Below are positions 24,655 to 33,452 of a DNA stretch of 64,000 nucleotides, one piece after another. The notes under the pieces were generated by a model that saw only the letters and a program-made list of their open reading frames with translations, was not told where the DNA came from and did not search any database. Location of the stretch: contig NZ_FTPL01000003.1 in assembly GCF_900156305.1 (NCBI RefSeq), positions 434,001 to 498,000 on the forward strand, given 5' to 3'. A program made the position numbers and the translations under genes. Position 1 is the stretch's first letter. Each line of letters starts with the position of its first letter. The DNA is from Edaphobacillus lindanitolerans. Its GTDB lineage: Bacteria > Bacillota > Bacilli > Bacillales_A > Planococcaceae.

Positions 24655-24981
24655 GGCGGTTTTCACCTCTCGTTTTTGATCTGCCGGCGCAAACGCCGGC
24701 ATGGAATGTGCGTTATGGTCAGCGCCTCCGCTCCTCCGGCGGGCGGAAGAGTGCGGGGGCGGCCTGTTTCCTGTATAATTGATGATTGGGGAAATACCGG
24801 CACGGCAGGCATCACGTCCGCCGGAAAACGGGACTCCCTTTTTGTACATATACCGGACACCGGAATTTCGGGTTTACCGAAGAACCGGCCTGTCGCCCCA
24901 TATTATGCGCCCTGCCGGCCAGTCCGTCAAGGGCTCTCGAAAACGCTTCCTGTGGCTATACCAATTTACTGGAGGGTTTCT
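24655..24981. other. Intergenic region between usp and mrpA
   Basis: No gene is supported here. Near the usp start a GC-rich hairpin, GCCGGCG/CGCCGGC (24683-24700), would lie in the usp leader. A consensus TATAAT at 24774-24779 reads toward mrpA, with no clear -35. If used, it gives mrpA a leader of about 195 bases, long enough for RNA structure; I could not match it to a known riboswitch. Confidence 0.5.
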
Positions 24982-27387
24982 ATGCTTGTCGTTTTAGGGG
25001 TATTCTTTCCGTTCGCCGCGGCGGGGCTCATTCCGCTGCTGTACCGGCTCATTCCAAACCGCCGGATCGGCTGGTTCGTCATGGCGGTTCCGCTCGTTCT
25101 GTTTGCGGGACTTTTGAGCATCGTGCCGGGGATTGCTGCCGGGAAAACCGCAAATGTCACGGTTCCGTGGATCCCTGACGCCGGAATCGATCTGGCGTTC
25201 CACATTGACGGCCTCAGCATGATCTTTGGCCTGCTGATCACCGGCGTCGGTTCGCTCGTCGTGCTTTACTCCATCCATTACTTGTCCGAACGGGAGTCGC
25301 TCGGCCATTTCTATGCGTACCTGCTCCTGTTCATGGGCGCGATGCTCGGTGTCGTGTTTTCGGATAATCTCATGGTCCTCTATGCGTTCTGGGAACTGAC
25401 GAGCATTTCCTCTTTCCTGCTCATCGCATTCTGGTACCACCGGAAAGGATCGCGCTACGGAGCTCGGAAATCCATGCTGATCACCGTGTTCGGCGGCATC
25501 GGGATGCTCGCGGGGTTCCTCATGCTTTATTCGATGACCGGGACGTTCAGCATCCGGGAGACAATCACGCTTGCACCGGAACTCTCGGAGCAGCCGCTTT
25601 ACCTGGCGGCGATGATCCTCGTCATGCTCGGCGCGTTCACGAAATCGGCCCAGTTCCCATTCCACATCTGGCTGCCGGATGCGATGGAGGCGCCGACGCC
25701 GGTGAGCGCCTATCTCCACTCGGCGACGATGGTGAAAGCCGGGATTTATCTGATCGCGCGGTTCACCCCGATTTTCGGCGGGGAGAGCACCTGGTTCTGG
25801 ACGGTCAGCCTGATCGGGATCGTGACGCTTCTCTGGGGATCATTCAATGCGGTGAAGCAAAACGACCTGAAGGCATTGCTCGCCTATTCGACGATCAGCC
25901 AGCTCGGCCTTATCATGAGCCTTCTCGGCTTCGGCTCCGCCGCACTCGCTGCCGGGACCGATGCCGAACAGGTGCTGCTTGCCCAGGCCGGGTTCGCCGC
26001 GCTGTTCTATATGGTCAATCATTCCACATTCAAAGGCCTGCTGTTCATGATCGTCGGCATCGTCGACCATGAGCTCGGGACGCGGGACATCCGAAGGCTC
26101 GGCGGGCTGATGGCCCTCATGCCCGTTTCGTTCACGCTGGCCGTGATCGGGAGCTTCTCGATGGCCGGCCTTCCCCCGTTCAACGGCTTCCTCGGAAAAG
26201 AGATGTTCTTCCAGGCGGCAGTGACCGTCAGCTCCGGAAATCCGTTCACCGCTGACGGGGCGGCGCTCCTGTTTCCGGTCGTCGGTTGGATTGCGAGCGT
26301 CTTCACCTTCATCTACTGCATGATCATTGTCTACCGCACATTCCTCGGCCCGCGCCAGCCGGAGAAAGTCGACCGGCTTCCCCATGAGGCGCCGAAGGGG
26401 ATGCTCGTATCCCCGGCTGTCCTGGCCCTTTTCGTCGTCGGGATCTTCTTTTTCCCGAACCTCGCCGGAAAGTACCTCATCGGCCCTGCCATGCCGGCGG
26501 TCTTCCCGACACTGGCCGGAAAGCCCGGTCTTGTGCCGCACATCCAGGCGTGGCACGGCTTCAACACACCGCTCCTCATGACGATCGGCGTCATCGCAGC
26601 AGGCATCATCCTGTTCGTGACCTTCCGCCATTGGCGCCTCATCTACCGTTTTCCGCCTTTCCGATGGAACCTTGATACGGTGTACAGGGGATTGATCGGC
26701 GGCATGGAAACCGGCTCCACACTTATCACGAAACGGTACATGTCCGGGAATCTCCGGGATTACTTCGTCTATATTTACGTGTTTTTCCTGGCGGCAGCCG
26801 GCGGCAGCCTGTTTCTCAAAGGTGCATTTAAGCCCGATTTCCGCATGGAGACGATTGCGGTCTATGAAGTGACGTTCGTCCTCATCATGACGTTCGCCGC
26901 ACTGGCGATGCCGTTCGTGAAGTCACGGATCACGGCGACGCTGCTGAACGGGGTGCTCGGGTACTCCATCGCGATCTTCTTCATCTTTTTCCGGGCGCCG
27001 GATCTGGCGCTCACCCAGACGGTCATCGAGACGGTGACGACAGTCCTGTTCCTGCTCTGTTTCCACTTCCTGCCCGACTGGAAGCCGGAACGGGCACCTG
27101 CCCGGACGAAAATCATCAACGGCCTCATCGCACTCGGCGCCGGGGCGGTCGTCACGGGATTCGCCCTGACGGTCAAGGGCTACGTCGTTTTCGACAGCAT
27201 CTCGGGCTACTTCGAAGATTCCTATACGCTTGCCGGGGGCAAGAACATCGTCAATGCCATCCTCGGGGACTTCCGGGCGTTTGATACGATGCTCGAGGTT
27301 GTCGTGCTCTTCATCGCAGGGATCGGTGTCTATACGCTCATTGTGCTGAAGGCGAAGAAAGGGGGCGGGGACATTGAAGGGAAATGA
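24982..27387 (+). CDS. mrpA: Mrp Na+/H+ antiporter subunit A
   Basis: An 801-aa, roughly 21-span membrane protein, the largest subunit of the multi-part Mrp cation/proton antiporter. It resembles complex I subunit NuoL with an extra C-terminal MrpA part. Marks are FWELTSISSFLLIAFWYH, the proton-channel helix SAQFPFHIWLPDAMEAPTP, SAYLHSATMVKAGIYL and FNGFLGKEMFF. The C-terminal third contains ITATLLNGVLGYSIAIFFIF and APDLALTQTVIETVTTVLF. The frame is open for 1 kb upstream, but that overlaps usp; GGAGGG is 5 bases before ATG 24982. It heads mrpABCDEFG. Confidence 0.96.
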   Translation: MLVVLGVFFPFAAAGLIPLLYRLIPNRRIGWFVMAVPLVLFAGLLSIVPGIAAGKTANVTVPWIPDAGIDLAFHIDGLSMIFGLLITGVGSLVVLYSIHYLSERESLGHFYAYLLLFMGAMLGVVFSDNLMVLYAFWELTSISSFLLIAFWYHRKGSRYGARKSMLITVFGGIGMLAGFLMLYSMTGTFSIRETITLAPELSEQPLYLAAMILVMLGAFTKSAQFPFHIWLPDAMEAPTPVSAYLHSATMVKAGIYLIARFTPIFGGESTWFWTVSLIGIVTLLWGSFNAVKQNDLKALLAYSTISQLGLIMSLLGFGSAALAAGTDAEQVLLAQAGFAALFYMVNHSTFKGLLFMIVGIVDHELGTRDIRRLGGLMALMPVSFTLAVIGSFSMAGLPPFNGFLGKEMFFQAAVTVSSGNPFTADGAALLFPVVGWIASVFTFIYCMIIVYRTFLGPRQPEKVDRLPHEAPKGMLVSPAVLALFVVGIFFFPNLAGKYLIGPAMPAVFPTLAGKPGLVPHIQAWHGFNTPLLMTIGVIAAGIILFVTFRHWRLIYRFPPFRWNLDTVYRGLIGGMETGSTLITKRYMSGNLRDYFVYIYVFFLAAAGGSLFLKGAFKPDFRMETIAVYEVTFVLIMTFAALAMPFVKSRITATLLNGVLGYSIAIFFIFFRAPDLALTQTVIETVTTVLFLLCFHFLPDWKPERAPARTKIINGLIALGAGAVVTGFALTVKGYVVFDSISGYFEDSYTLAGGKNIVNAILGDFRAFDTMLEVVVLFIAGIGVYTLIVLKAKKGGGDIEGK

Positions 27388-27796
27388 CGTGATCCTCCGG
27401 ACGGTCTCAAGGATCGTCGTGTTCATCATCCTGACGTTCGGGGTCGAACTGTTCCTTTCCGGACACAACAATCCGGGAGGCGGGTTCATCGGCGGTCTCG
27501 TCCTGTCCTCGGCGCTGGTCCTCCTGTACGTGGTCTTCGACATCGAGACGGTGCACCAGGGCGTCCCGCTCGACTTCAAGAAAGTGGCGGCTTTCGGCGC
27601 GATGCTCGCCGTCCTTTCGGGGACGGCGGCTGCGGTCCTCGGACATCCGTTCCTTTCCCAGGGGTTCGGCTACTTTGACCTGCCGATCTTCGGCGTCACG
27701 GAACTCACGACGGTGACCATCTTCGAGGCCGGCGTCGCCCTCACCGTGATCGGTACGGTGGAAACCATTATTCTAAGTATCAGCAAGGATGTGTAG
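27374..27796 (+). CDS. mrpB: Mrp antiporter subunit B
   Basis: A 140-aa, four-span subunit. Typical blocks are GVELFLSGHNNPGGGFIGGL and LDFKKVAAFGAMLAVLSG, with a C-terminal FGVTELTTVTIFEAGVALTV. The start is TTG 27374, which overlaps mrpA by 14 bases and has a G-rich ribosome site inside mrpA; the resulting MKGNDVILRTV aligns with known MrpB N-termini. GTG 27389 is a weaker alternative. Confidence 0.94.
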   Translation: MKGNDVILRTVSRIVVFIILTFGVELFLSGHNNPGGGFIGGLVLSSALVLLYVVFDIETVHQGVPLDFKKVAAFGAMLAVLSGTAAAVLGHPFLSQGFGYFDLPIFGVTELTTVTIFEAGVALTVIGTVETIILSISKDV

Positions 27797-27799
27797 CGG

Positions 27800-28138
27800 A
27801 TGGAAGTTCATATGATCATACTGACGGGTGTCCTCGTGACCGTGGCGGTCTATCTTCTGCTGTCCCGGAACATGATCCGGATGATCCTCGGTACCGCGGT
27901 CCTGTCCCATGCGGTCCACCTGCTGCTCATCACGATGGGCGGGGCCGCGGAGGGGCATGTCCCGCTGCTCGGGGAATCGGACGGACCGTATGTCGATGCC
28001 CTGCCGCAGGCGCTCATCCTGACGGCGATCGTCATCAGCTTTGCGACGACCGCGTTCCTTCTCGTGCTGGCCTACCGGACGTATGAGGAGACGGGAACCG
28101 ACGATCTGAACTACCTGAGGAGGGTGCGCCGTGAATAA
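27800..28138 (+). CDS. mrpC: Mrp antiporter subunit C
   Basis: A 112-aa, three-span NuoK-like subunit. Marks are NMIRMILGTAVLSHAVHLLL, the conserved PQALILTAIVISFATTAFLL and a polar C-terminus. It follows mrpB after 3 bases and overlaps mrpD by 8, as expected in a tightly packed operon. Confidence 0.94.
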   Translation: MEVHMIILTGVLVTVAVYLLLSRNMIRMILGTAVLSHAVHLLLITMGGAAEGHVPLLGESDGPYVDALPQALILTAIVISFATTAFLLVLAYRTYEETGTDDLNYLRRVRRE

Positions 28139-29624
28139 CATCCTCGTGCTCCCGATGGTCATCCCGCTGCTCACCGGCTTTGTGCTGTTCTTCCTGCGCC
28201 CGTCCGTCAGGGCACAGAAGCTCGTTGCCTCCCTGTCGATCCTGTCGCTCATCGCCGTCAGTGTCCGCATGCTCCTGAAGATCCGGGACGCGGGCATCCT
28301 CCGCCTCGATTTCGGGGGCTGGAAACCGCCGTTCGGCATCCTGTTCGTCGGGGACTCGTTTGCGGCGCTGCTCGTCCTGACCACCTCGATCGTTTCGGGG
28401 CTGATCCTGTTCTATGCATTTGCCGCAACGGAGCGGCGCCACGAGAACATGTTCTTCTACCCGTTCTCGTTCTTCCTCGTCGCGGGTGTCAACGGCTCTC
28501 TTTTGACGGGGGACCTGTTCAACCTGTTCGTCTGCTTTGAAGTCATGCTGCTCGCCTCGTACGTGCTCGTCACGCTCGGCGGCGGGAAGTCGCAGCTCGC
28601 GGAATCGATGAAGTATGTGGCGATCAATGTCGTGGCTTCCTGGTTCTTCCTTGTCGCGCTCGCTTTCCTGTACGGAACCATCGGAACGCTCAACATGGCC
28701 CACATCTCGGTCCGCGTCGCGGAGGCGGGTCAGGGGCCGCTCCTGAGCGCCATCGCGGTCATTTTCCTCATCGTCTTCGCATTGAAAGCGGGCCTGCTGC
28801 TGTACTTCTGGCTGCCGGGATCGTATTCGTCGCCACCCGCTCCGGTGGCCGCACTCTTCGCCGCCCTTCTGACGAAAGTCGGGGTGTATGCGATGTTCCG
28901 GGTGTTCACGCTCATTTTCTACCACGACTCCTCGATCACGCACGGACTGATCGGAGCAATGGCGGTCCTCACGCTTGCGGGCGGCAGCCTGGGTGCCGTT
29001 GCGTACAAGGATATCCGGGTCATTGCGTCCTACAATGTCGTCATCGCGGTCGGCTTCATGATGCTCGGGCTTGCCGTCTTCAATGAGGCCGCCTTCCGGG
29101 GGTCGGTCTACTATCTCATCCACGACATGGTCATCAAAGCGCTTCTGTTCCTCGCCGTCGGATCGATGATCTTGCTGACGGGGGAGTCGAGGATTGACCG
29201 GATGAGCGGACTGATCCGGAACTATCCGCTTCTCGGCTGGCTGTTTTTCATCACGATGCTGTCGCTTGCCGGCATTCCGCCGTTCAGCGGATTCATCGGC
29301 AAGGTGTATACCGGCCTCGGCGCGGTCGAAGGCGGCAATTACTGGCTCCTGCTGGCCGGATTCCTTTCCAGCCTGTTCGTCCTGTACTCGCTTTTGCGGA
29401 TTTTCATGAACTGCTTCTGGGGAGAGACGACGATCACCCGGGAAGAGCAGCGTCCGCTCAACAAGAAAAAGCTCATCCCGCTGTCGCTGCTCGGTGCCCT
29501 GACGCTTGCGATCGGGGTCGGCACGCAGGTTCTTGCGCCGTTCGTGGCAGATGCCGCGCATGTGCTGGCAAATCCGGAGATCTACATAGAGGCCGTGTTG
29601 GGGGAGGTGCAGCCGGATGAATAA
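28131..29624 (+). CDS. mrpD: Mrp antiporter subunit D
   Basis: A 497-aa, 14-span NuoM/N-like subunit thought to carry proton translocation. Seen: TGDLFNLFVCFEVMLLASYV (with the key Glu), FALKAGLLLYFWLPGSYSSP and PAPVAALFAALLTKVGVYA (with key lysines), and LAGIPPFSGFIGKVYTGL. It begins at GTG 28131 inside mrpC and overlaps the mrpE start by 8 bases. Confidence 0.95.
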   Translation: MNNILVLPMVIPLLTGFVLFFLRPSVRAQKLVASLSILSLIAVSVRMLLKIRDAGILRLDFGGWKPPFGILFVGDSFAALLVLTTSIVSGLILFYAFAATERRHENMFFYPFSFFLVAGVNGSLLTGDLFNLFVCFEVMLLASYVLVTLGGGKSQLAESMKYVAINVVASWFFLVALAFLYGTIGTLNMAHISVRVAEAGQGPLLSAIAVIFLIVFALKAGLLLYFWLPGSYSSPPAPVAALFAALLTKVGVYAMFRVFTLIFYHDSSITHGLIGAMAVLTLAGGSLGAVAYKDIRVIASYNVVIAVGFMMLGLAVFNEAAFRGSVYYLIHDMVIKALLFLAVGSMILLTGESRIDRMSGLIRNYPLLGWLFFITMLSLAGIPPFSGFIGKVYTGLGAVEGGNYWLLLAGFLSSLFVLYSLLRIFMNCFWGETTITREEQRPLNKKKLIPLSLLGALTLAIGVGTQVLAPFVADAAHVLANPEIYIEAVLGEVQPDE

Positions 29625-30135
29625 ATTCCGCGGAACCGGAGGGACGGGGGCGACCGCTGCCCAGTTCCTTCTCAATCTGTTCATCGCTTTCCTCTGGATG
29701 CTCCTCCTGGACGAAGACAAGTTCCGGGTGACCACGTTCGCTGCCGGATTCATCGTCGGGATTTTCATCGTCTTCTTCATGCACCGGTTTTTCGGGACGC
29801 AGTTTTATCTGCGCCGGATGTTCGCCATTGTGAAGCTGATGTTCATCTTCATCAGTGAGCTCGTGAAGTCCAGCTGGTCGGTCATCGGCCAGATCCTGAG
29901 CCCGAAGCTGACGATCCGGCCGGGGATTTTCCGGTACGACACGGTGCTTGAAAGCGAAGGGGAGGTGACGACCCTGTCGCTGCTCCTGACCCTGACGCCC
30001 GGTTCGGTCGTCATGGAAGTGACAGAGGACGGCCGGGGCCTTTATATCCATGCCATGGACATCGAGAGTTCAAAACAGGCCTTGATCGTCCAGCTCAAAA
30101 ACTTTGAAAAAGCGATCATGGAGGTGACGCGCTGA
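29617..30135 (+). CDS. mrpE: Mrp antiporter subunit E
   Basis: A 172-aa subunit with two or three N-terminal spans (FLLNLFIAFLWMLLLDEDKF, AGFIVGIFIVFFMHRFFG) and a cytoplasmic domain with TLLSLLLTLTPGSVVMEV, the hallmark MrpE block. It starts inside mrpD and its last base is the first base of the mrpF start codon. Confidence 0.94.
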   Translation: MNKFRGTGGTGATAAQFLLNLFIAFLWMLLLDEDKFRVTTFAAGFIVGIFIVFFMHRFFGTQFYLRRMFAIVKLMFIFISELVKSSWSVIGQILSPKLTIRPGIFRYDTVLESEGEVTTLSLLLTLTPGSVVMEVTEDGRGLYIHAMDIESSKQALIVQLKNFEKAIMEVTR

Positions 30136-30419
30136 TGGTGAACACATTGATGCTGATCGCGCTGATCCTGTTCAGTTTTACGATTGTGATCGCCGTCTAC
30201 CGGATCATCCGGGGGCCGTCGAAGCCGGACCGGGTCATTGCGCTCGATATGATCGGCGTCAACCTGCTCGCGTCCATCGCGGTCGTCTCCTGTCTGCTGG
30301 AGACGAAAGCGTTCATGGAAGTGATCCTGATCCTCGGCATCCTGAGCTTCATCGGCACGATCGCCTTCTCGAAATACATCGAGAGGGGGGTCATCGTTGA
30401 ACGCCGACACAATCGTTGA
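30135..30419 (+). CDS. mrpF: Mrp antiporter subunit F
   Basis: A 94-aa, three-span subunit with the MrpF signature YRIIRGPSKPDRVIALDMIG and a C-terminal ILGILSFIGTIAFSKYIERG. It overlaps mrpE by one base and mrpG by 23 bases. Confidence 0.94.
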   Translation: MVNTLMLIALILFSFTIVIAVYRIIRGPSKPDRVIALDMIGVNLLASIAVVSCLLETKAFMEVILILGILSFIGTIAFSKYIERGVIVERRHNR

Positions 30420-30807
30420 ATACACGGCCGCCATCCTGATGGTGACGGGCGGGCTCATGAGCCTTGTGAGCGCGATCGGGCTCATCCGGCTGCCGGATGT
30501 CTACACACGGTCCCATGCCGCGACGAAAAGCTCGACGCTCGCGGTGCTCCTCACGCTTCTCGGCGGGTTCCTTTATTTCTGGGCACTTGAGCGCTTCATC
30601 AGCGTCCGCCTGCTCCTCGGGATCCTCTTCGTATTCCTGACCGCCCCGGTCGCGGGCCACGTCATCATCCGGGCGGCCCACCGGTCGGGCGTCAAGCTCG
30701 CGGACATCTCGAAAAAGGATGAACTGGCGGAGGCGAAGGAGAGGCTGATGGAAGAGCAGAATCTGGAGCGTCTGAACAGGGAAAAGAAAAATGATTCCGG
30801 TGTCTGA
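30397..30807 (+). CDS. mrpG: Mrp antiporter subunit G
   Basis: A 136-aa, three-span subunit with IGLIRLPDVYTRSHAATKSS, the MrpG signature, then a charged cytoplasmic tail rich in Glu and Lys. The start is TTG 30397 with GAGAGGGGGG 6 bases upstream, inside mrpF. It closes the seven-gene operon. No clear T-run terminator follows; a GGAGCC/GGCTCC inverted repeat lies about 55 bases after the stop. Confidence 0.93.
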   Translation: MNADTIVEYTAAILMVTGGLMSLVSAIGLIRLPDVYTRSHAATKSSTLAVLLTLLGGFLYFWALERFISVRLLLGILFVFLTAPVAGHVIIRAAHRSGVKLADISKKDELAEAKERLMEEQNLERLNREKKNDSGV

Positions 30808-31027
30808 AAAAGTGCCGCCGGAATCCGGAGGCTGATAGAAGCCAGGGGCCCGATACGCCGGAGGGAGCCGTCACGGAGACGGGCTCCGGTGTCCGGTATC
30901 GGCGGATTCCCGGTGGATATCGGCCCTTTTTGATTTCCCGCCGCCGTCCTGCCCGTATTTGCATGCACGCAGGGAAAGAGGGTTTTGCACGAAAAGGGAG
31001 AATGGAAGAAACAAGGGGGAGAGACAT

Positions 31028-33403
31028 ATGAAGAAGTGGCCGAAGTGGCTGAAGGCGGTCGCCATCGTGCTCGGATCCGCCGCTTTGCTGGCGATTGCCG
31101 TGCTGATTTTCGTAAACGCTTACATATCAAAATCCAAACCGGTGACGGAAGGGAAGCTGTCCGTTCCGGTGCTCGAAGAAGAAGTGTCGGTCGTGAGGGA
31201 TGCGAAGGGCGTGCCGCATATCCGCGCGGCGTCGGATGCCGACCTGTACCGTGCGCAGGGATTCGTCCAGGCGCAGGACCGGCTGTTCCAGATGGACCTG
31301 GCGCGCAGGCAGGCATCCGGCAGGCTCGCGGAAGTCGTCGGGGAGGCGGCCGTGCCGTCTGACAAGCTGTTCAGGACATTCAGCCTGCGACAGGCCGCGG
31401 CCGATTCGGAGTCCGGCTACGGTGAGGATGCGCGTGAAGTGCTCGGGTGGTTTGCAGAAGGCGTGAACGCATTCATCGACCATGCGAAGGAAGACGGGAA
31501 GCTGCCGTACGAGTTCAGGCTGCTCGGCTATGAGCCGGAGGAATGGACGCCGGTCGATTCGCTGACGATCGGGAAGTTCATGGCCTATGACCTCGGCGGG
31601 AACTGGAACGCGCTCGCGTTCCGGCACTGGGCGGTGAACGAGTATGACGGCGGCAAAATGAAGGAGCTGTTCATCCGCTATCCGGAAAATGCCCCGTCGA
31701 TCCTCGAGGCGAACCGGGAAAATCCGGTGGCGATCGCCGGTGCGTTCGATGCATCGTTGATCCCCCCAGAGCATAACGGAAGCAACAACTGGGTCGTCTC
31801 GGGTGACAAGACGGCGTCCGGCAAGCCGCTGCTGGCGGACGATCCGCATCTGGGGCTGACCACGCCGTCCATCTGGTACGAGATGCACCTGCAGTCTCCG
31901 GAACAGAATGTCACGGGCGTCATCTTCGGCGGCATCCCGGGGATCATCCTCGGCCATAACGAAAACGTGGCATGGGGCGTGACGAATGTCGGACCGGATG
32001 TGCAGGATCTGTATATCGAGGAACAGAACCCCGACAATCCGGCCGAGTTCCGCTGGGACGGCGAGTGGGAACAGGCGGCGGTCCGCGACGAACCGATCAA
32101 GGTGAAGGACGGCGACACGATCGACTTTGAAGTCGTGACGACCCGCCACGGCCCGATCATTTCCGATATCATGCTGCCGGACACCGGAACGGGCGGCGAC
32201 CTGCTGTCGATGCAGTGGACGGCACTCGAACCGACCCGCGAGCTTGAGGCGGTCATGCAGATGAACAAAGCTTCGGACTGGGACGACTTCGACCGGGCGC
32301 TCCGGAACTTTAATGCGCCGGCGCAGAACTTCGTGTTCGCATCGAAGGACGGCACGATCGCCTACCGGGCGAACGGCAACATCCCGATCCGGAAGAAAGG
32401 GGACGGCCAGCTGCCGGTTCCGGGGAACTCGTCCGAGTACGGCTGGGAAGGCTATATTCCGTATGAGGAGCTGCCGACGGCAGTCAACCCGGATGAAGGG
32501 TTCATCGCGACGGCGAACAACCAGGTGATCGGGGATGACTATCCGTATCACATCACCGACTTTTGGGCGCAGCCGTATCGATACGAGCGGATTGCGGAAG
32601 TGCTGGAGGACGGTGATTCCTTCACCCCTGAAGACATGATGGATCTCCAGATGGATGTGAAGAACCTGTATGCCCGCGAATTCCTGGACGAGATGCTCGG
32701 CTCGCTGAAGTCGACGGGGGCCGACGGGAAATACGGCAAGGCGGTAAAACTGCTCGAGGAATGGAACGGGGAGGATGACAAGGAGCTCGGCGCGCCGCTC
32801 ATTTTCCATAAATGGATGCGGGACCTGCCGCGCGTCATGTTCGAAAAAGCCATGCCGGAAGATGTGTATGACCTCATGCCGGGCAAAAACCACATCACCG
32901 ATGAAATGATGCGCCAGGCCTATGCCGGCAAGCCGGGTGAATGGGTGACAGAGTACGGGGGCGTCGACAAGTGGGTGAGCGATTCATTCGAAAGGACGAT
33001 GAAGGGTCTTTCCGATGAGTTCGGCGAAAGCACGGACAAGTGGAAATGGGGAGACTATCATCAGCTCGTCTTCCCCCATCCGCTCGGAAGTGCATCCCCG
33101 ATATTTGAGAAATTGCTGAGCCCGCCCCGCACGGCGACAAGCGGCTCGGCCGTCACGGTCCAGGCGGCCGGTTTCAAGGATGACGGCTCCGCAGACCACG
33201 GAGCGTCCTGGCGGTTCGTCGCCGATCTGTCCGACCTGACACGGTCCTGGCATATCGTCGGTCCCGGCCAGAGCGGCCATATGAAGTCGAAGTGGTTCCA
33301 TGATCAGGCGGAGGACTGGGTGGCCGGAGATTACCATGAAACCCGGGCAGACGGCACCGCCGGAGGAGACGAATTGAAGCTCGTGCCGGAAGGGGAAAAA
33401 TAA
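31028..33403 (+). CDS. Penicillin-acylase-family hydrolase, membrane-anchored
   Basis: A 791-aa Ntn hydrolase of the penicillin acylase (S45) family. A membrane segment at residues 8-33 anchors it so that the catalytic part lies outside the cell. An alpha chain (to about 251) with VVRDAKGVPHIRA and AQGFVQAQDRLFQMDLARRQ is followed by the cleavage site G-S in EHNGSNNWVVSG, making Ser252 the N-terminal nucleophile of the beta chain. GKPLLADDPHLGLTTPSIWYE and VAWGVTNVGPDVQDLY are standard. Family members cleave beta-lactam side chains or acyl-homoserine lactones; the substrate is unknown. AAGGGGGAG precedes ATG 31028. Confidence 0.9.
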   Translation: MKKWPKWLKAVAIVLGSAALLAIAVLIFVNAYISKSKPVTEGKLSVPVLEEEVSVVRDAKGVPHIRAASDADLYRAQGFVQAQDRLFQMDLARRQASGRLAEVVGEAAVPSDKLFRTFSLRQAAADSESGYGEDAREVLGWFAEGVNAFIDHAKEDGKLPYEFRLLGYEPEEWTPVDSLTIGKFMAYDLGGNWNALAFRHWAVNEYDGGKMKELFIRYPENAPSILEANRENPVAIAGAFDASLIPPEHNGSNNWVVSGDKTASGKPLLADDPHLGLTTPSIWYEMHLQSPEQNVTGVIFGGIPGIILGHNENVAWGVTNVGPDVQDLYIEEQNPDNPAEFRWDGEWEQAAVRDEPIKVKDGDTIDFEVVTTRHGPIISDIMLPDTGTGGDLLSMQWTALEPTRELEAVMQMNKASDWDDFDRALRNFNAPAQNFVFASKDGTIAYRANGNIPIRKKGDGQLPVPGNSSEYGWEGYIPYEELPTAVNPDEGFIATANNQVIGDDYPYHITDFWAQPYRYERIAEVLEDGDSFTPEDMMDLQMDVKNLYAREFLDEMLGSLKSTGADGKYGKAVKLLEEWNGEDDKELGAPLIFHKWMRDLPRVMFEKAMPEDVYDLMPGKNHITDEMMRQAYAGKPGEWVTEYGGVDKWVSDSFERTMKGLSDEFGESTDKWKWGDYHQLVFPHPLGSASPIFEKLLSPPRTATSGSAVTVQAAGFKDDGSADHGASWRFVADLSDLTRSWHIVGPGQSGHMKSKWFHDQAEDWVAGDYHETRADGTAGGDELKLVPEGEK

Positions 33404-33408
33404 AATGA

Positions 33409-33449
33409 AGGGCAGGTCCTCCGGAAAAGCGGGAGGACCTGCCCTGTTT
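33409..33449. terminator. Bidirectional terminator
   Basis: GGGCAGGTCCTCC (33410-33422) pairs with GGAGGACCTGCCC (33432-33444) between two convergent genes. Confidence 0.8.
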
Positions 33450-33452
33450 CTG

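Noticed and set aside
23980-24981. N-terminal extension of MrpA by 334 codons
   Set aside because: It runs antisense through the usp gene; GGAGGG and the normal MrpA start are at 24982.
30830-30900. GGAGCC/GGCTCC inverted repeat after mrpG as a terminator
   Set aside because: No T-run follows the short, interrupted stem, so an intrinsic terminator is not supported.
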